Origin: Myxococcales bacterium
GTDB taxonomy: Bacteria; Myxococcota_A; Polyangia; Palsa-1104; JAEUJZ01
Direction of reading: 5' to 3'
Assembly: GCA_016794465.1 (NCBI GenBank)
Contig: JAEUKA010000057.1
Coordinates: 1 to 36,378, forward strand
Length of the DNA stretch: 36,378 nucleotides
Each line of letters opens with the position of its first letter. Position 1 is the first letter of the stretch. A program made the translations under genes and the position numbers. Of this stretch, positions 16,153 to 25,036 are shown in pieces. The notes beneath the pieces were generated by a model that ran no database searches, had not been told where the DNA came from, and was given only the letters and a program-made list of their open reading frames with translations.

Positions 16153-16761
16153 ATGGAACTCCGCACTTTCAGCTTCCTTGACATCCTCCAGCCGCAGCTG
16201 ACCGGCTTCCTTCAGACCGTGGCCCAGGGCTTTCTCCCGCTGGAGCGTCAGGCTTCGCTGCTCGTCGAGATTGCGCCCGGAATCGCCATCAACCAGCTCA
16301 CCGACGTAGCGCTGAAGCAGACACGGGTCATTCCCGGCATGCAGATTGTCGAGCGCGCCTACGGACTGCTGGAGCTACATCACTTCGACCAAGGGGAAGT
16401 GCGCTCGGCGGGCGCCGCTGTCCTGCAAGCGATGGGCAAGGGCGAGGGCGATCGGCTAAAGCCAAAGATCCTGTCCGAGCAGACCATTACCGGCATCGAG
16501 GGCTATCACTCGCAGCTCATCAACCGCTTTCGTCACGGCGACATGATTGGCGAAAAGCAGACGCTGTACACGCTGGAGCTTCAGCCCGCCGGCTATGCCG
16601 CGCTGTGTGCCAATGAAGCGGAGAAAGCAGCGCCGGTCCACCTGCTGGAAGTGGTGACGTTTGGCGCGGTCGGAAGGCTGTGGCTGGGCGGCTATGAAGC
16701 CGAAATCGAAGCGGCGCGCGAGGCCATCCATGCGGTCCTCTCCGATCTCACCGGGCGATAA
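16153..16761 (+). CDS. Tandem BMC-domain protein (microcompartment shell-like), orphan
   Basis: The 202-residue protein has two halves that each fit the bacterial microcompartment (BMC, PF00936) fold. Residues about 37-95 give SLLVEIAPGIAINQLTDVAL then VERAYGLLELHHFDQGEV; residues about 137-197 give TLYTLELQPAGYAALCANEA, then KAAPVHLLEVV and GAVGRLWLGGYEAEIEAA. The AaDaalKaApV-like core is clearest in the second half. Tandem (BMC-T/EutL-like) proteins form trimers in shells. No BMC-H, BMC-P or cargo enzyme gene lies in the window, so a classical compartment cannot be inferred. The start at 16153 is preceded by AAGAGG with short spacing, and a bulged hairpin occupies 16104-16129. The nth gene starts inside its 3' end. 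Confidence 0.72.
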   Translation: MELRTFSFLDILQPQLTGFLQTVAQGFLPLERQASLLVEIAPGIAINQLTDVALKQTRVIPGMQIVERAYGLLELHHFDQGEVRSAGAAVLQAMGKGEGDRLKPKILSEQTITGIEGYHSQLINRFRHGDMIGEKQTLYTLELQPAGYAALCANEAEKAAPVHLLEVVTFGAVGRLWLGGYEAEIEAAREAIHAVLSDLTGR

Positions 16762-17452
16762 GGGCGGGACGGTCGCCAAGTCGGCGTCAGCCAGTCGGCG
16801 TGGGCGCAGCGCGGAAGCCATTCGCATCACGGCGGTGCTTGACGAGCTGGACCGGCTCTATCCCGACGCGCACTGCGAGCTGAACTACCGCAGTCCGTTT
16901 GAGCTGCTGATCGCGGTAATCCTGTCGGCGCAGTGTACCGACGACCGCGTCAACCTGATCACACCGACCTTGTTTGCGCGCTATCCCGATGCGGCGGCGC
17001 TGGCGGCGTCCAATCAAGAGGAAGTCGAGAAGATCATCTTTTCGACAGGCTTTTATCGCAACAAGGCCAAGAACATCCGGGCGGCGGCTCAGAAGCTGAC
17101 CGAGAAGTTTGGCGGGGCGGTGCCGCGTACGATGACGGACCTTTTGTCACTGCCGGGGGTGGCGCGCAAGACCGCCAACGTGGTGCTGGGGACGGCGTTC
17201 GGCATTCCCAGCGGCGTGGTCGTCGATACCCACATCTCGCGGCTGAGCCAGCGCCTGGGCATGACCAGTCACGAAGAGCCGGAAAAGATCGAGCGCGATC
17301 TGCAAAAGCTGTGGCCCGAAGAGCGCTGGATCCTGTCCGGACACCGGCTGATCTGGCATGGCCGGCGGGTCTGCTTCGCCCGCAAGCCGAGCTGCGCGAC
17401 CTGCACCCTGCGACCGCTCTGCCCCGCCAAAGAAGCCAAAGAGCTGCCGTAG
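16730..17452 (+). CDS. nth: Endonuclease III
   Basis: This DNA glycosylase/AP lyase excises oxidised pyrimidines in base-excision repair. From ATG 16730 the protein is 240 residues. The helix-hairpin-helix LPGVARKTANVVL supplies catalytic Lys147, VDTHISRLSQRLG supplies Asp166, and the [4Fe-4S] ligands are C215, C222, C225 and C231 with the exact CX6CX2CX5C spacing. About 25 residues of basic, Ser/Arg-rich sequence precede the conserved core. The start overlaps the BMC gene by 32 bp, so the two are likely translationally linked; an upstream ATG at 16661 gives an even longer overlap and is less likely. It converges on gspN, with 46 bp between the two stops and no obvious terminator. Confidence 0.95.
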   Translation: MRSSPISPGDKGGTVAKSASASRRGRSAEAIRITAVLDELDRLYPDAHCELNYRSPFELLIAVILSAQCTDDRVNLITPTLFARYPDAAALAASNQEEVEKIIFSTGFYRNKAKNIRAAAQKLTEKFGGAVPRTMTDLLSLPGVARKTANVVLGTAFGIPSGVVVDTHISRLSQRLGMTSHEEPEKIERDLQKLWPEERWILSGHRLIWHGRRVCFARKPSCATCTLRPLCPAKEAKELP

Positions 17453-17498
17453 TTCCTATCTAGAAGAGGAAGTTCGCGTCCAGAGATGTTGGTGCGAG

Positions 17499-18980
17499 CT
17501 ACTGCGTGGGCGGGGCTTCGCCGGGGGCGTGGGGGGGAGCTTCGCTGCTGGGTGCGTGGGGCGGGGCGTCCGCTGGTGCGAAAGTGGGCTGCATGCCCGG
17601 TGGGGGCACATGCAGCGTCCCCGGTGGTGGAGCGCTCGCCATCGGACTCGGTGGGGGTGGCGGAGCGGCTTGCGGTGGCGGGGCAGCTTGCGGCGGCGGC
17701 GGCACAATCACCGTTTCCGTAGCGGATGGAGAAGCTGGCGCGGGCGCGGGCGGTGACGGCCTTGGTTCCATCGGCACAGCTCGTGGAATGGGCGGTAGCG
17801 CTGGCGTCCCCGGCTGAAGCGAGGGCTGAGCCGGCGAAGCGACCTGTCCCAGCGTTCCAGCGCGCAGCACCACTCCATCGGGCGGCTCTTTGGCGGGACG
17901 GGCGCGTGGATTGGCCAGAGAGCCGGTGATGGCAAAGCCGAGCGCTCCATCGCTGCGCTTGCCTTGGGCTTGGCTGCTGACGACGATCTCCATCGTCGGC
18001 TCGCGCGCAGTCAGCTGCGGCGACGGCTTGAAGCGAATGTAGAGGTGCGCCTCGGACAGCGGCAGGGGATCGCGCAGCTCCAGGTAGCCATCGATCCACA
18101 GCTCGACATCGGGGGACTTGGCGTGTACGTCAACGATGTTGGCGCGGCCACGCTCGATGGTGACTTTGCCGATGACATCGCCAAGTCGGATGCGCGGAAA
18201 GGTCAGGCCCTGCGACAAAAAGGCATCGCCCGGCACCACCAGCTTGGCTTTGCCATCCCCGAGCGTCGCTTGCTGCAACTTCAGATCGAGATCACCGACG
18301 GCTTTCGGCAGATCGAGTCGTGGTGGCAGCTGGATCGTCGGTGGCGCTCCCGGCCTGGCCGCTGCCGCCGGACGCTGATTGGGCGCCTGAAAGTGCAGTG
18401 ACAGACCGAGCGTACCGAGCATCGGCAGCGGCAGCAGCTGCGACAGCGCCGACAGCCGCGCCAGCGTGATGTCATGCAGATCCGCACTGGCCGTCACGCC
18501 CTCGTTGCCGATGCTGAAGCTGGTCTGGAGCTCGCCGCCAAACGCCTCGACCAGCAGCCGACCACTCTTTTGGCCAAACAGCGCATCCACGGGATGAACG
18601 CGCGCTTCGATGCGGTCGATGACAATCGGTCGCAGGCTCTTGGCGGCGGGCGCCTCACTCGACGACGAGCTGGCCAGAGACTTGCGCGGCTTGAGCCGAA
18701 CGTCGGTCGCCGAAAAGCCTGGCCGAAACACATTCACATCCAGCTCGCCGATGCTGACATCCATGCCCGAGCCGATGCCAAAGCTGCCGGTGGCGGTCTG
18801 CGGCGGCCCCGGCTCTTGCGACAGCTCACGCTCGATGCGGTCTTTGATCTTGTCGACCGGCAGCGACAGCGATACCGACACAAAAAACGTCAGCAGCCCG
18901 AAGGCCGTATACATCAACACCGTGACGACGCGGTTGGTCTTCCGCAGCCGTCGCAGCAGGCGCAATAGAGGCCGACGCAT
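17499..18980 (-). CDS. gspN: Type II secretion system protein GspN, with proline-rich tail
   Basis: This is the last gene of the secretion operon. The 493-residue protein has one N-terminal membrane helix (VVTVLMYTAFGLLTFFVSVS, about 18-37) and a periplasmic region with the repetitive beta pattern of GspN (VDVHAKSPDVELWIDGYLEL, AHLYIRFKPSP). GspN is an accessory inner-membrane component whose exact role is unsettled. The last 110 or so residues are Pro/Ala-rich low complexity (for example PPPPQAAPPPQAAPPPPPSP), which I would not expect in a typical GspN. It follows gspM with a 2-bp gap. Confidence 0.82.
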   Translation of the reverse strand: MRRPLLRLLRRLRKTNRVVTVLMYTAFGLLTFFVSVSLSLPVDKIKDRIERELSQEPGPPQTATGSFGIGSGMDVSIGELDVNVFRPGFSATDVRLKPRKSLASSSSSEAPAAKSLRPIVIDRIEARVHPVDALFGQKSGRLLVEAFGGELQTSFSIGNEGVTASADLHDITLARLSALSQLLPLPMLGTLGLSLHFQAPNQRPAAAARPGAPPTIQLPPRLDLPKAVGDLDLKLQQATLGDGKAKLVVPGDAFLSQGLTFPRIRLGDVIGKVTIERGRANIVDVHAKSPDVELWIDGYLELRDPLPLSEAHLYIRFKPSPQLTAREPTMEIVVSSQAQGKRSDGALGFAITGSLANPRARPAKEPPDGVVLRAGTLGQVASPAQPSLQPGTPALPPIPRAVPMEPRPSPPAPAPASPSATETVIVPPPPQAAPPPQAAPPPPPSPMASAPPPGTLHVPPPGMQPTFAPADAPPHAPSSEAPPHAPGEAPPTQ

Positions 18981-18982
18981 CG

Positions 18983-19624
18983 CTACTCCTTCTCGCCGCT
19001 TGAATCGGGCTTGCCGTCGCCCTTTTTGTCTTTGCCCGCCACCTTGGGCGCATGCTCATAGGTCGATATGGTCATATCGACCTCGAACTCCTGATGTTTG
19101 TCGTCGCGTGAGCGAATGTTGAGCTGCGTAACCATCACCAAGTTCTGCGGATACGTCTCGATCTTGCGCATGAACTTGAGCAGTGGCTCCAGCCCGACCT
19201 TGCCAATGCGCAAATCGACGGACTGCTGAACATACTTTTTGCCCATGGCTTCGGGCGTACGTGGATTGGTTTCGCGAATCTCGATGCCGGTTTCTTTGGC
19301 CAGGCCTTCCAGAAAGCCCGATAGCTGCAGTGGACTGTGGCCAATCCGCGAGTCCAGCTGAGCCGCCCGCGCCCGCGCTTGCAGATACGGCCCGCGCTTC
19401 TTGGCAATGTCGCGCAAGGCTCGCTGCATCGCGTCGGTCTGTTCCTCCAGGGTGTCGATCTGATCGTAGAGCAGCACACCGCCGCCGAGCACCAGCAGGC
19501 CCAGCACCGTGATCAAGAGCGCCCCCAGCAGGGTTCGCTCACGAGGCGCCAGACCATCGAGCAGCTCGCGCAGCCGCGATATTCCTGGAACCCGCGCCAA
19601 AAGACTCGGCTCGCTGGCACTCAT
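18983..19624 (-). CDS. gspM: Type II secretion system protein GspM
   Basis: The 213-residue protein has a short cytoplasmic N-terminus, one membrane helix (LLGALLITVLGLLVLGGGVL, about 33-52), a coiled-coil-like segment (DTLEEQTDAMQRALRDIA) and a periplasmic ferredoxin-like domain as in GspM/PilO. It partners GspL in the inner-membrane platform. The C-terminus is a charged tail rich in Lys, Asp and Glu. It lies between gspL (34-bp gap) and gspN (2-bp gap). The assignment rests on topology plus position, as sequence conservation in this family is low. Confidence 0.85.
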   Translation of the reverse strand: MSASEPSLLARVPGISRLRELLDGLAPRERTLLGALLITVLGLLVLGGGVLLYDQIDTLEEQTDAMQRALRDIAKKRGPYLQARARAAQLDSRIGHSPLQLSGFLEGLAKETGIEIRETNPRTPEAMGKKYVQQSVDLRIGKVGLEPLLKFMRKIETYPQNLVMVTQLNIRSRDDKHQEFEVDMTISTYEHAPKVAGKDKKGDGKPDSSGEKE

Positions 19625-19658
19625 CGGGTCACCTTCCCATGTGAAGCGGGGCTTGGAG

Positions 19659-21449
19659 TTACGGACATGTCGTCTCCATCTCCAGCGAGAACTGCTTGAC
19701 CTCGATCGGCTTGCCGTCGGGACCGGTGTTCTTGAGCGTCAGCACTTTGCCCTTTTGGACTTTGCGGAAGCAGGGAATCTTGGCCAGGTTGGCCGCCAGA
19801 TCATCGACGTACTGCGCCGAGCCACAGGTCGCCTTGAGGTCGGTCTTCTTCGGTCGAATGTGCAGCTCGATGACATCCAGGTGCGCCGGTCCAGCCGCAT
19901 TGCTCGCCGGGGCGGCACTGGAGATGTCATCCAGCAGATCGAGCACCGATACCTGCGGAATGCTCTGCCCTTGCGCCTTGTCTTGGTTCAGCGCCGCTTG
20001 CAGCTCGTTTGACACTTGCCGGCCATCGGAGCGGGCCTCGCCAAACAGCGCCGTTGACTCGGTAATCAGCTGGAGCCGCAGCCGCTCGGACTCTTTTTCC
20101 AGCTGCCGCAGCGACGCGTACGCCCACATGCCCACACACACCACCAGCGCCACCGCAAAGCCGGCCAGAAGCGGCGCTTTTTCTCGCAGCAGCGCGTAGT
20201 CGGTGCGAAACGCCAGCTCGCCTTTGCGAAAGTTGAAGTTGGGCCCACCGTACGCCGCGCCCAGCCCCAGCCCGACCGCCGCCGTGCCCGTGGGCCAGCG
20301 ATGCACCAGCGCGGTACTGGAGACATAGGTTCGCGACGCGCCGCCTTCGCCAAAGGTCATCGACTCGCCCGCCGGTAGCTCGCCACGCACCGCCGGACCG
20401 AGCCAGGTCGCCCCGTCAGGTGGCAGCAGCGGCTGAACCGCAATGCCCAGCTCCTCGGCGAGGAGATCCTGAATGCCATGCAGCTGCGCCGTGCCACCGG
20501 TCACATACAGGGCCTTGGGGTCGTTGCCAAAGCGACTCGCGTACGCCGCCAGTGTCTGCCGCAGATCGCGCAAGAGGGGTCGCAAGGCCTCGCGAATCAC
20601 CTTGGCGACGCGTGGATTGGTAAAGTCGGACAGGCCGTTGTCGTGCTTGAGCTTCTCGGCGGCAATCAGCCCGATGCTGATGTGCTTGGCGATGGCCTCG
20701 GTGATGTGCAGCCCGCCACGCGGAATCGTGCGCGCAAACTGCACCAGCACCTGCCCGGGTCGCTTGGGATGGGCCGCCAGCGCACAGACATGGGTCGAGC
20801 GGTGCCCGAGATCAATCACCCACAGCGGCAGCTCCTTTTGCGGCGCCTGACCGGGCCGGCTCTGCACCCACAGTGCCGCCGTCGCCAGCGCCGTCGAACC
20901 ACACAGCTTCGGGTCCAGCCCGAGCGGCGACATCGACAAGATGCGCGACTCGACCGCACTCTGCTTGGCACTGGCCGCCAGCCACAGCGATGCCGACGAG
21001 CCACTCGGCACCTCCGCGAGCAGCTGATCCACCACCTGCCCTTCGAGGTCGTCCATCAGCTGGCCCGCCAGCTCGAACGGCAGCGTCTGCGCGACCTTCT
21101 TCGGGTCCGACAGCGGCATCTCGACCAGACGCAGCGTCAGATCCTCGGAGATGCCTATCGCACAGCTCTCGGCGCGGATCTTTTGCCGTCCCAAGATGGA
21201 GAGCAGCGCCCGCATCTGCCGATCGAGCAGCGCGTCCACCAAGGAATCCACCACCGCTGGCTCCTCGGTCTGGTTCGTCTCGGTGTTCATCGAGCTTTCG
21301 TGCTTGCGACGCGGCGGCGGCTGGCCTTCGCCCGGCTCTGGAACGCGCTCTTCCTCGATGCTGGCAAGGTGGACGGTGCGGAAGCCCTGCTCGATGCGAG
21401 CGACCTTCACCGAATAACTGCCAAGGTCTATGCCTAATATCGTGGCCAT
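19659..21449 (-). CDS. gspL: Type II secretion system protein GspL
   Basis: The 596-residue protein begins with the actin-like ATPase fold (ILGIDLGSYSVKVARIE), related to PilM, and contains LWVIDLGHRSTHVCAL and ALYVTGGTAQLHGI as further nucleotide-fold motifs. One membrane helix lies at about 425-445 (LLAGFAVALVVCVGMWAYAS), followed by a coiled coil and a periplasmic domain. In the family it docks the GspE ATPase to the membrane and binds GspM. It is longer than enterobacterial GspL (about 400), partly from a polar insertion near residues 38-65. I placed the start at 21449; an open extension to 21620 would overlap gspK and lacks family similarity. Confidence 0.9.
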   Translation of the reverse strand: MATILGIDLGSYSVKVARIEQGFRTVHLASIEEERVPEPGEGQPPPRRKHESSMNTETNQTEEPAVVDSLVDALLDRQMRALLSILGRQKIRAESCAIGISEDLTLRLVEMPLSDPKKVAQTLPFELAGQLMDDLEGQVVDQLLAEVPSGSSASLWLAASAKQSAVESRILSMSPLGLDPKLCGSTALATAALWVQSRPGQAPQKELPLWVIDLGHRSTHVCALAAHPKRPGQVLVQFARTIPRGGLHITEAIAKHISIGLIAAEKLKHDNGLSDFTNPRVAKVIREALRPLLRDLRQTLAAYASRFGNDPKALYVTGGTAQLHGIQDLLAEELGIAVQPLLPPDGATWLGPAVRGELPAGESMTFGEGGASRTYVSSTALVHRWPTGTAAVGLGLGAAYGGPNFNFRKGELAFRTDYALLREKAPLLAGFAVALVVCVGMWAYASLRQLEKESERLRLQLITESTALFGEARSDGRQVSNELQAALNQDKAQGQSIPQVSVLDLLDDISSAAPASNAAGPAHLDVIELHIRPKKTDLKATCGSAQYVDDLAANLAKIPCFRKVQKGKVLTLKNTGPDGKPIEVKQFSLEMETTCP

Positions 21450-21465
21450 GTTCAAAATCCCGTGG

Positions 21466-23004
21466 CTAGTCGAGTCGGTAGTACATCCAGGTGCCGTTCT
21501 TGAAGCAGCTGGGATGGTTGATGCAGACCGGGTTGGAGTTGGTGCTCTGCGAGTCCCAGACGCCGCGAATGTGAACCTGGGTGTTCTTCGACGCCGAGCG
21601 CTGCACGCTGCCGATGGCATCGATGCGATAGAAGCGACGCGGACTCTTGTTGCCTTGGCTCACTTGTCCGGGGGTCGCGCCCGCTGCTGGTCGCTCGCGC
21701 AGGAAGCGACTGAGCATGCCCGGACACATCGGAATCGCGCGCAGCGGCGTGGTCAGCTTCGGCGGTCCTGACAGCCCGGTCATCGACGACAGCGAGTCGG
21801 CCATCTGCGGCAGCTTTTCGATGTAGCTAGAGCAGATCAGGTTCGACAGCGTCTCGATCGCGTCTCCCGAGCTGGCCGGTGGCGGCGTCTTGGTCCCAGT
21901 CGCCGTGGTCGTGGTCGTCGTCTTCTGCGGGGTCTGCTGCTGACACAGCCGGGTATCGACCTTGCACTCGAGCTTTCCCATCTGCTGCGCCATCGTCTTT
22001 AACATCGGCAGCCCGGTCTTGAGCATCCCCGCCACCTGCTGCGCCACCAGCAGCGTATTGGGCTCAAACACCGCACTGCGATCCGCCGCCGAGGCCGCAA
22101 TCATCGCCGCGAGCAGTGGCCACGCCGTCGGCTCCATCGCCGGGGCCAGCACCTTGCAGTCTTGCGTCGCGTAGACCGTAAAAAAATCGCCAAAGTAGGC
22201 CCACAGGTCTTCCGAGACACCGCGTACCTGGAGCATCTCCTCGACGGTATCGAAGAAGTGATTGTGCGGCTCGTAGCGGTCGTGGCCCTTGTCGTACGTC
22301 TCTTCGCTGGCTCCACCTGCACCGACGGGCGAATAGCGCGACACATCGACATCGGTCCAGTCGAGGATGTTGACCGGCACGTCCTCGCGGTTGATCACGA
22401 CGCCGTCACGGTCGGGCACCCCAAACAGTCGGTCAAAGCGCGGCGGTCGTACCAGCGCATCGAGGAGCAGATAGACATTGCGCTTGCTGTCGGGCGTCGG
22501 GTTGTAGCCGCCGCCGCAGTTGATCGGGTACTTGCCCTCTTCGCTGGTGATCGAGAGGTCAAACGAGGTGCCCTTGGGCGTGCCCATTCCCTCGACGCTG
22601 CCGAGGTCTATCCCGACCATTCCGCCGAGCGCATCCCGAGACTCTTTGTCCCCGCCGAACGCCTGCGCCAAAAAGTTTGCATAGTCGGTGATGACGATCG
22701 CGTCGCGAAACTCCGGTGGCAGCGACTGCAGCATGTTCTGCATTCCCGACTGCACCGCGACCAGCAGCTTGGCCAGCTCAATCCCCGACTGCGCCAGATA
22801 CTCGGCGCGCAGCATGTCACGGCTGTTGGCAGCGGCCTCCATCTCGACCTGGGCGTTATAGGCCAGGTCCGCCGTCGCCGCACCGAGCAGCGCCAGGCTC
22901 ATCAGCACCGTCAGAATCGCCACGCCACGCTGACGACGCTTGCGATCCACTTTGGGACTGGGCGTCGGCTCGGATTCTAACGTCTCGTCGATGGGGCGAT
23001 CCAT
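21466..23004 (-). CDS. gspK: Type II secretion minor pseudopilin GspK
   Basis: The 512-residue protein has a prepilin-type leader ending RRQRG before VAILTVLMSLALLG, with no Glu at +5, which is characteristic of GspK, the tip subunit of the pseudopilus. The body shows the GspK alpha-domain pattern (INREDVPVNILDWTDVD, EEMLQVRGVSEDLWAYFGDF). A Thr-rich low-complexity linker (KTTTTTTATGTKT) lies around residue 355. It is larger than enterobacterial GspK (about 330). With GspI and GspJ it forms the tip complex. It sits between gspJ (27-bp gap) and gspL (16-bp gap). Confidence 0.92.
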   Translation of the reverse strand: MDRPIDETLESEPTPSPKVDRKRRQRGVAILTVLMSLALLGAATADLAYNAQVEMEAAANSRDMLRAEYLAQSGIELAKLLVAVQSGMQNMLQSLPPEFRDAIVITDYANFLAQAFGGDKESRDALGGMVGIDLGSVEGMGTPKGTSFDLSITSEEGKYPINCGGGYNPTPDSKRNVYLLLDALVRPPRFDRLFGVPDRDGVVINREDVPVNILDWTDVDVSRYSPVGAGGASEETYDKGHDRYEPHNHFFDTVEEMLQVRGVSEDLWAYFGDFFTVYATQDCKVLAPAMEPTAWPLLAAMIAASAADRSAVFEPNTLLVAQQVAGMLKTGLPMLKTMAQQMGKLECKVDTRLCQQQTPQKTTTTTTATGTKTPPPASSGDAIETLSNLICSSYIEKLPQMADSLSSMTGLSGPPKLTTPLRAIPMCPGMLSRFLRERPAAGATPGQVSQGNKSPRRFYRIDAIGSVQRSASKNTQVHIRGVWDSQSTNSNPVCINHPSCFKNGTWMYYRLD

Positions 23005-23031
23005 GGTGGTACTTCCTGGGCTCTGCGGTCC

Positions 23032-23721
23032 CTAATTGGGCTTGGTATCGAGCAGCTGAAACATGGCAATGCGGACCTCGCTCTGAAGCGGCAGCTCCTC
23101 GCCCCGCTCATCGCGAATCGTCAGCTTGACGCGGACCCGACTGGGCAAGCGATTCGGCATTCCGTCGGCTTGATTGGTCCGCCACGTCTCCAGCCACTCT
23201 TTGCGCACCGGCTCGTAATAGGTCAGCTCCAGCTTGAGCACGTCGTCGGCAATGACCTCGGCCTCGCCGGGAATGTTGCCGTTGTCGATGCGCTCGGCCT
23301 GGATGCGACGCGTCTCTTTGCGCCACAGGTTGAGCTTGCCGCCGTCGCTCTTGTCGCGCTGACCGAAGTAACCCACCGCTGCGGTGTCGCCTTCCTTCGA
23401 GTCGGCATAGAGCCGCTGATGCCCAAAGTAGGTAAAGCGCAGCTCGTCGATGTCGGGTCGATGAACGCCGTCAAAATACGTTCGCGGCGTCTGCTCGGTG
23501 CCGGGAATGTTGTTGTTCGACAGGTACGCCATCTGGACATCGCGCAAGATCCGGTCCATCGCCAGCCGTGCCACCCGATAGCGCGACATCTTCGCTTCGA
23601 CCGATTTTTTGGTCCGAAACGCGCCCTGGCTCGACGCCCACAGCATCAGGGTGATCATCGACAGAATGCCGATCGACACCATGACCTCGATGAGCGTAAA
23701 GCCAGCCTGGCGCGACTTCAT
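23032..23721 (-). CDS. gspJ: Type II secretion minor pseudopilin GspJ
   Basis: The 229-residue product has the prepilin cleavage site QAG before FTLIEVMVSIGIL, with Glu at +5 and a hydrophobic helix. The following beta-rich region (DGVHRPDIDELRFTYFG, LELTYYEPVRKEW) is typical of GspJ. The start at 23721 overlaps the gspI stop by 4 bp; a longer frame to 23802 would place extra residues before the prepilin leader. It assembles with GspI and GspK at the pseudopilus tip. Confidence 0.92.
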   Translation of the reverse strand: MKSRQAGFTLIEVMVSIGILSMITLMLWASSQGAFRTKKSVEAKMSRYRVARLAMDRILRDVQMAYLSNNNIPGTEQTPRTYFDGVHRPDIDELRFTYFGHQRLYADSKEGDTAAVGYFGQRDKSDGGKLNLWRKETRRIQAERIDNGNIPGEAEVIADDVLKLELTYYEPVRKEWLETWRTNQADGMPNRLPSRVRVKLTIRDERGEELPLQSEVRIAMFQLLDTKPN

Positions 23722-24293
23722 AGCGACACCGGCGCCTTTCGGACATCGGTGAAGAACCCCACCACTTCGACCTGCTGCTCGGGCAGACCGGGCTCGTCCC
23801 ACAGCACGCGAACGGTGACGCGGCGAATCCCCTGCTCGAGCATGTCTTTGACCGGACCGAGCAGCCCCGACATCCCGCTCGCCATGTTGCTACCCGACGA
23901 CGACGAGGGAGCCGCCGGCTTGTCCTTTCCCGCCGCGCTCTGCCGATCTTGCAACAGCTTGGTCGCCGCCGACTGCATCTGATCCGTCGCGGGCATCCGA
24001 ATCTTTTCGATGATCGTCACGTAGCGAAACTGCTTGAACGCCTGTTCCTGAAACTCGCCGCGATCTTCCTTCGAGCCGGCGTCGTCCTTAAAGCCCTCAG
24101 CGACGAAGTCGTTGTGGATCTCGGCCATTTTCTGCCGGCACAAAAACGTCGCTTGGGTCATCGCCCGCGCGTGCATGCTGATGCGAATCGCCCGGCCCGT
24201 GGTCATATACAGACCGACCAGCGCCGACGACAAGATCGCCATCGCAATCACGACCTCGAGCAGCGTAAAGCCGGCGGACTTGGGTCGCTTCAT
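23718..24293 (-). CDS. gspI: Type II secretion minor pseudopilin GspI
   Basis: The 191-residue product starts MKRPKSAG before FTLLEVVIAMAIL, a short leader with Glu at +5. It ends with the strand pattern RRVTVRVLWDEPGLPEQQVE usual in GspI. A polar insert rich in Ser, Ala and Met (about 115-150) makes it longer than the usual 120-130 residues. It overlaps both neighbours by 4 bp, so translation of gspH, gspI and gspJ is coupled. Confidence 0.9.
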   Translation of the reverse strand: MKRPKSAGFTLLEVVIAMAILSSALVGLYMTTGRAIRISMHARAMTQATFLCRQKMAEIHNDFVAEGFKDDAGSKEDRGEFQEQAFKQFRYVTIIEKIRMPATDQMQSAATKLLQDRQSAAGKDKPAAPSSSSGSNMASGMSGLLGPVKDMLEQGIRRVTVRVLWDEPGLPEQQVEVVGFFTDVRKAPVSL

Positions 24294-25018
24294 GTGCCCC
24301 CCTTTTCACGCTCACCCGCATCGAAGTCAGCCGGCGGAGGTAGCCGTCCCGGAAAGATCTCGACGCGACCGGTCAGCCCGTGGACCCACAGCGTGTACTG
24401 CACATCGTCGCTGGCATCGGTACCAAGGTGAATCACTGCCCGCTCGGTGTGGCCGTCGGGAAAAAAGTGCAGATACGCGTGGCCGGACAGATACGGCTCT
24501 TTTTCCCTCGGCAGCAGGATGTCCAGAACCTTGATCCGCGACAGCTTCACCTTCGGCAGCGTGCTGTCTTTGTACTCGGCGAAGCGCGGGCGACGGGGCG
24601 ACTGGGGCGGTAGCAGCTCCTCGGGCAGCCCGGCGAGCGCTCGCTTTTCTTCGTCGGCGGCCTCTTTGTCCAGCTGGTCGCGATCCTTGCCTCGACCGCG
24701 CGACAGGCCACTGTCCTTGGTGTCAATCAGGACCCGCGTCTCCGAGCGCTCCAGCCGATAGGTCTGGGCATCCAGGTCAAAGTGCAGCCGGTAAAACGAT
24801 CCGGTGGTCAGCGCGCGGTCGTAGCTGTAGCGAATCGCCGCCGCCAGCTTGCTCGACTGAGAACGAAGCTCGCTGCGCAGCAGGCTGCGGAAGCCGAGGA
24901 TCGCCCCGCCCATCACGATCCCGAAGATGGCCAGCACCACCATCAGCTCGATGATCGAGTAACCCGCCTCGGGCCGCTTGGGACCACCCTGTGCGCTATG
25001 TAAACCCCCGGACCACAT
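24290..25018 (-). CDS. gspH: Type II secretion minor pseudopilin GspH
   Basis: The 242-residue product has a 19-residue leader ending RPEAG before YSIIELMVVLAIFGI, with Glu at +5. GspH caps the pseudopilus below the tip complex. A charged stretch (about 105-140, including RGRGKDRDQLDKEAADEEKR) is inserted relative to the usual 170-residue protein. The C-terminal strands (YLHFFPDGHTERAVIHLG, YTLWVHGLTGRVEI) fit the GspH fold. An AGGA about 10-13 bases upstream of 25018 supports the start. Confidence 0.88.
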   Translation of the reverse strand: MWSGGLHSAQGGPKRPEAGYSIIELMVVLAIFGIVMGGAILGFRSLLRSELRSQSSKLAAAIRYSYDRALTTGSFYRLHFDLDAQTYRLERSETRVLIDTKDSGLSRGRGKDRDQLDKEAADEEKRALAGLPEELLPPQSPRRPRFAEYKDSTLPKVKLSRIKVLDILLPREKEPYLSGHAYLHFFPDGHTERAVIHLGTDASDDVQYTLWVHGLTGRVEIFPGRLPPPADFDAGEREKGGT

Positions 25019-25036
25019 TCACATCCATCCTGTCCG

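Noticed and set aside
21450..21620. Upstream extension of gspL
   Set aside because: It overlaps the gspK 3' end, is Ser/Arg/Pro-rich shadow sequence, and the ILGIDLGS fold start follows ATG 21449 directly.
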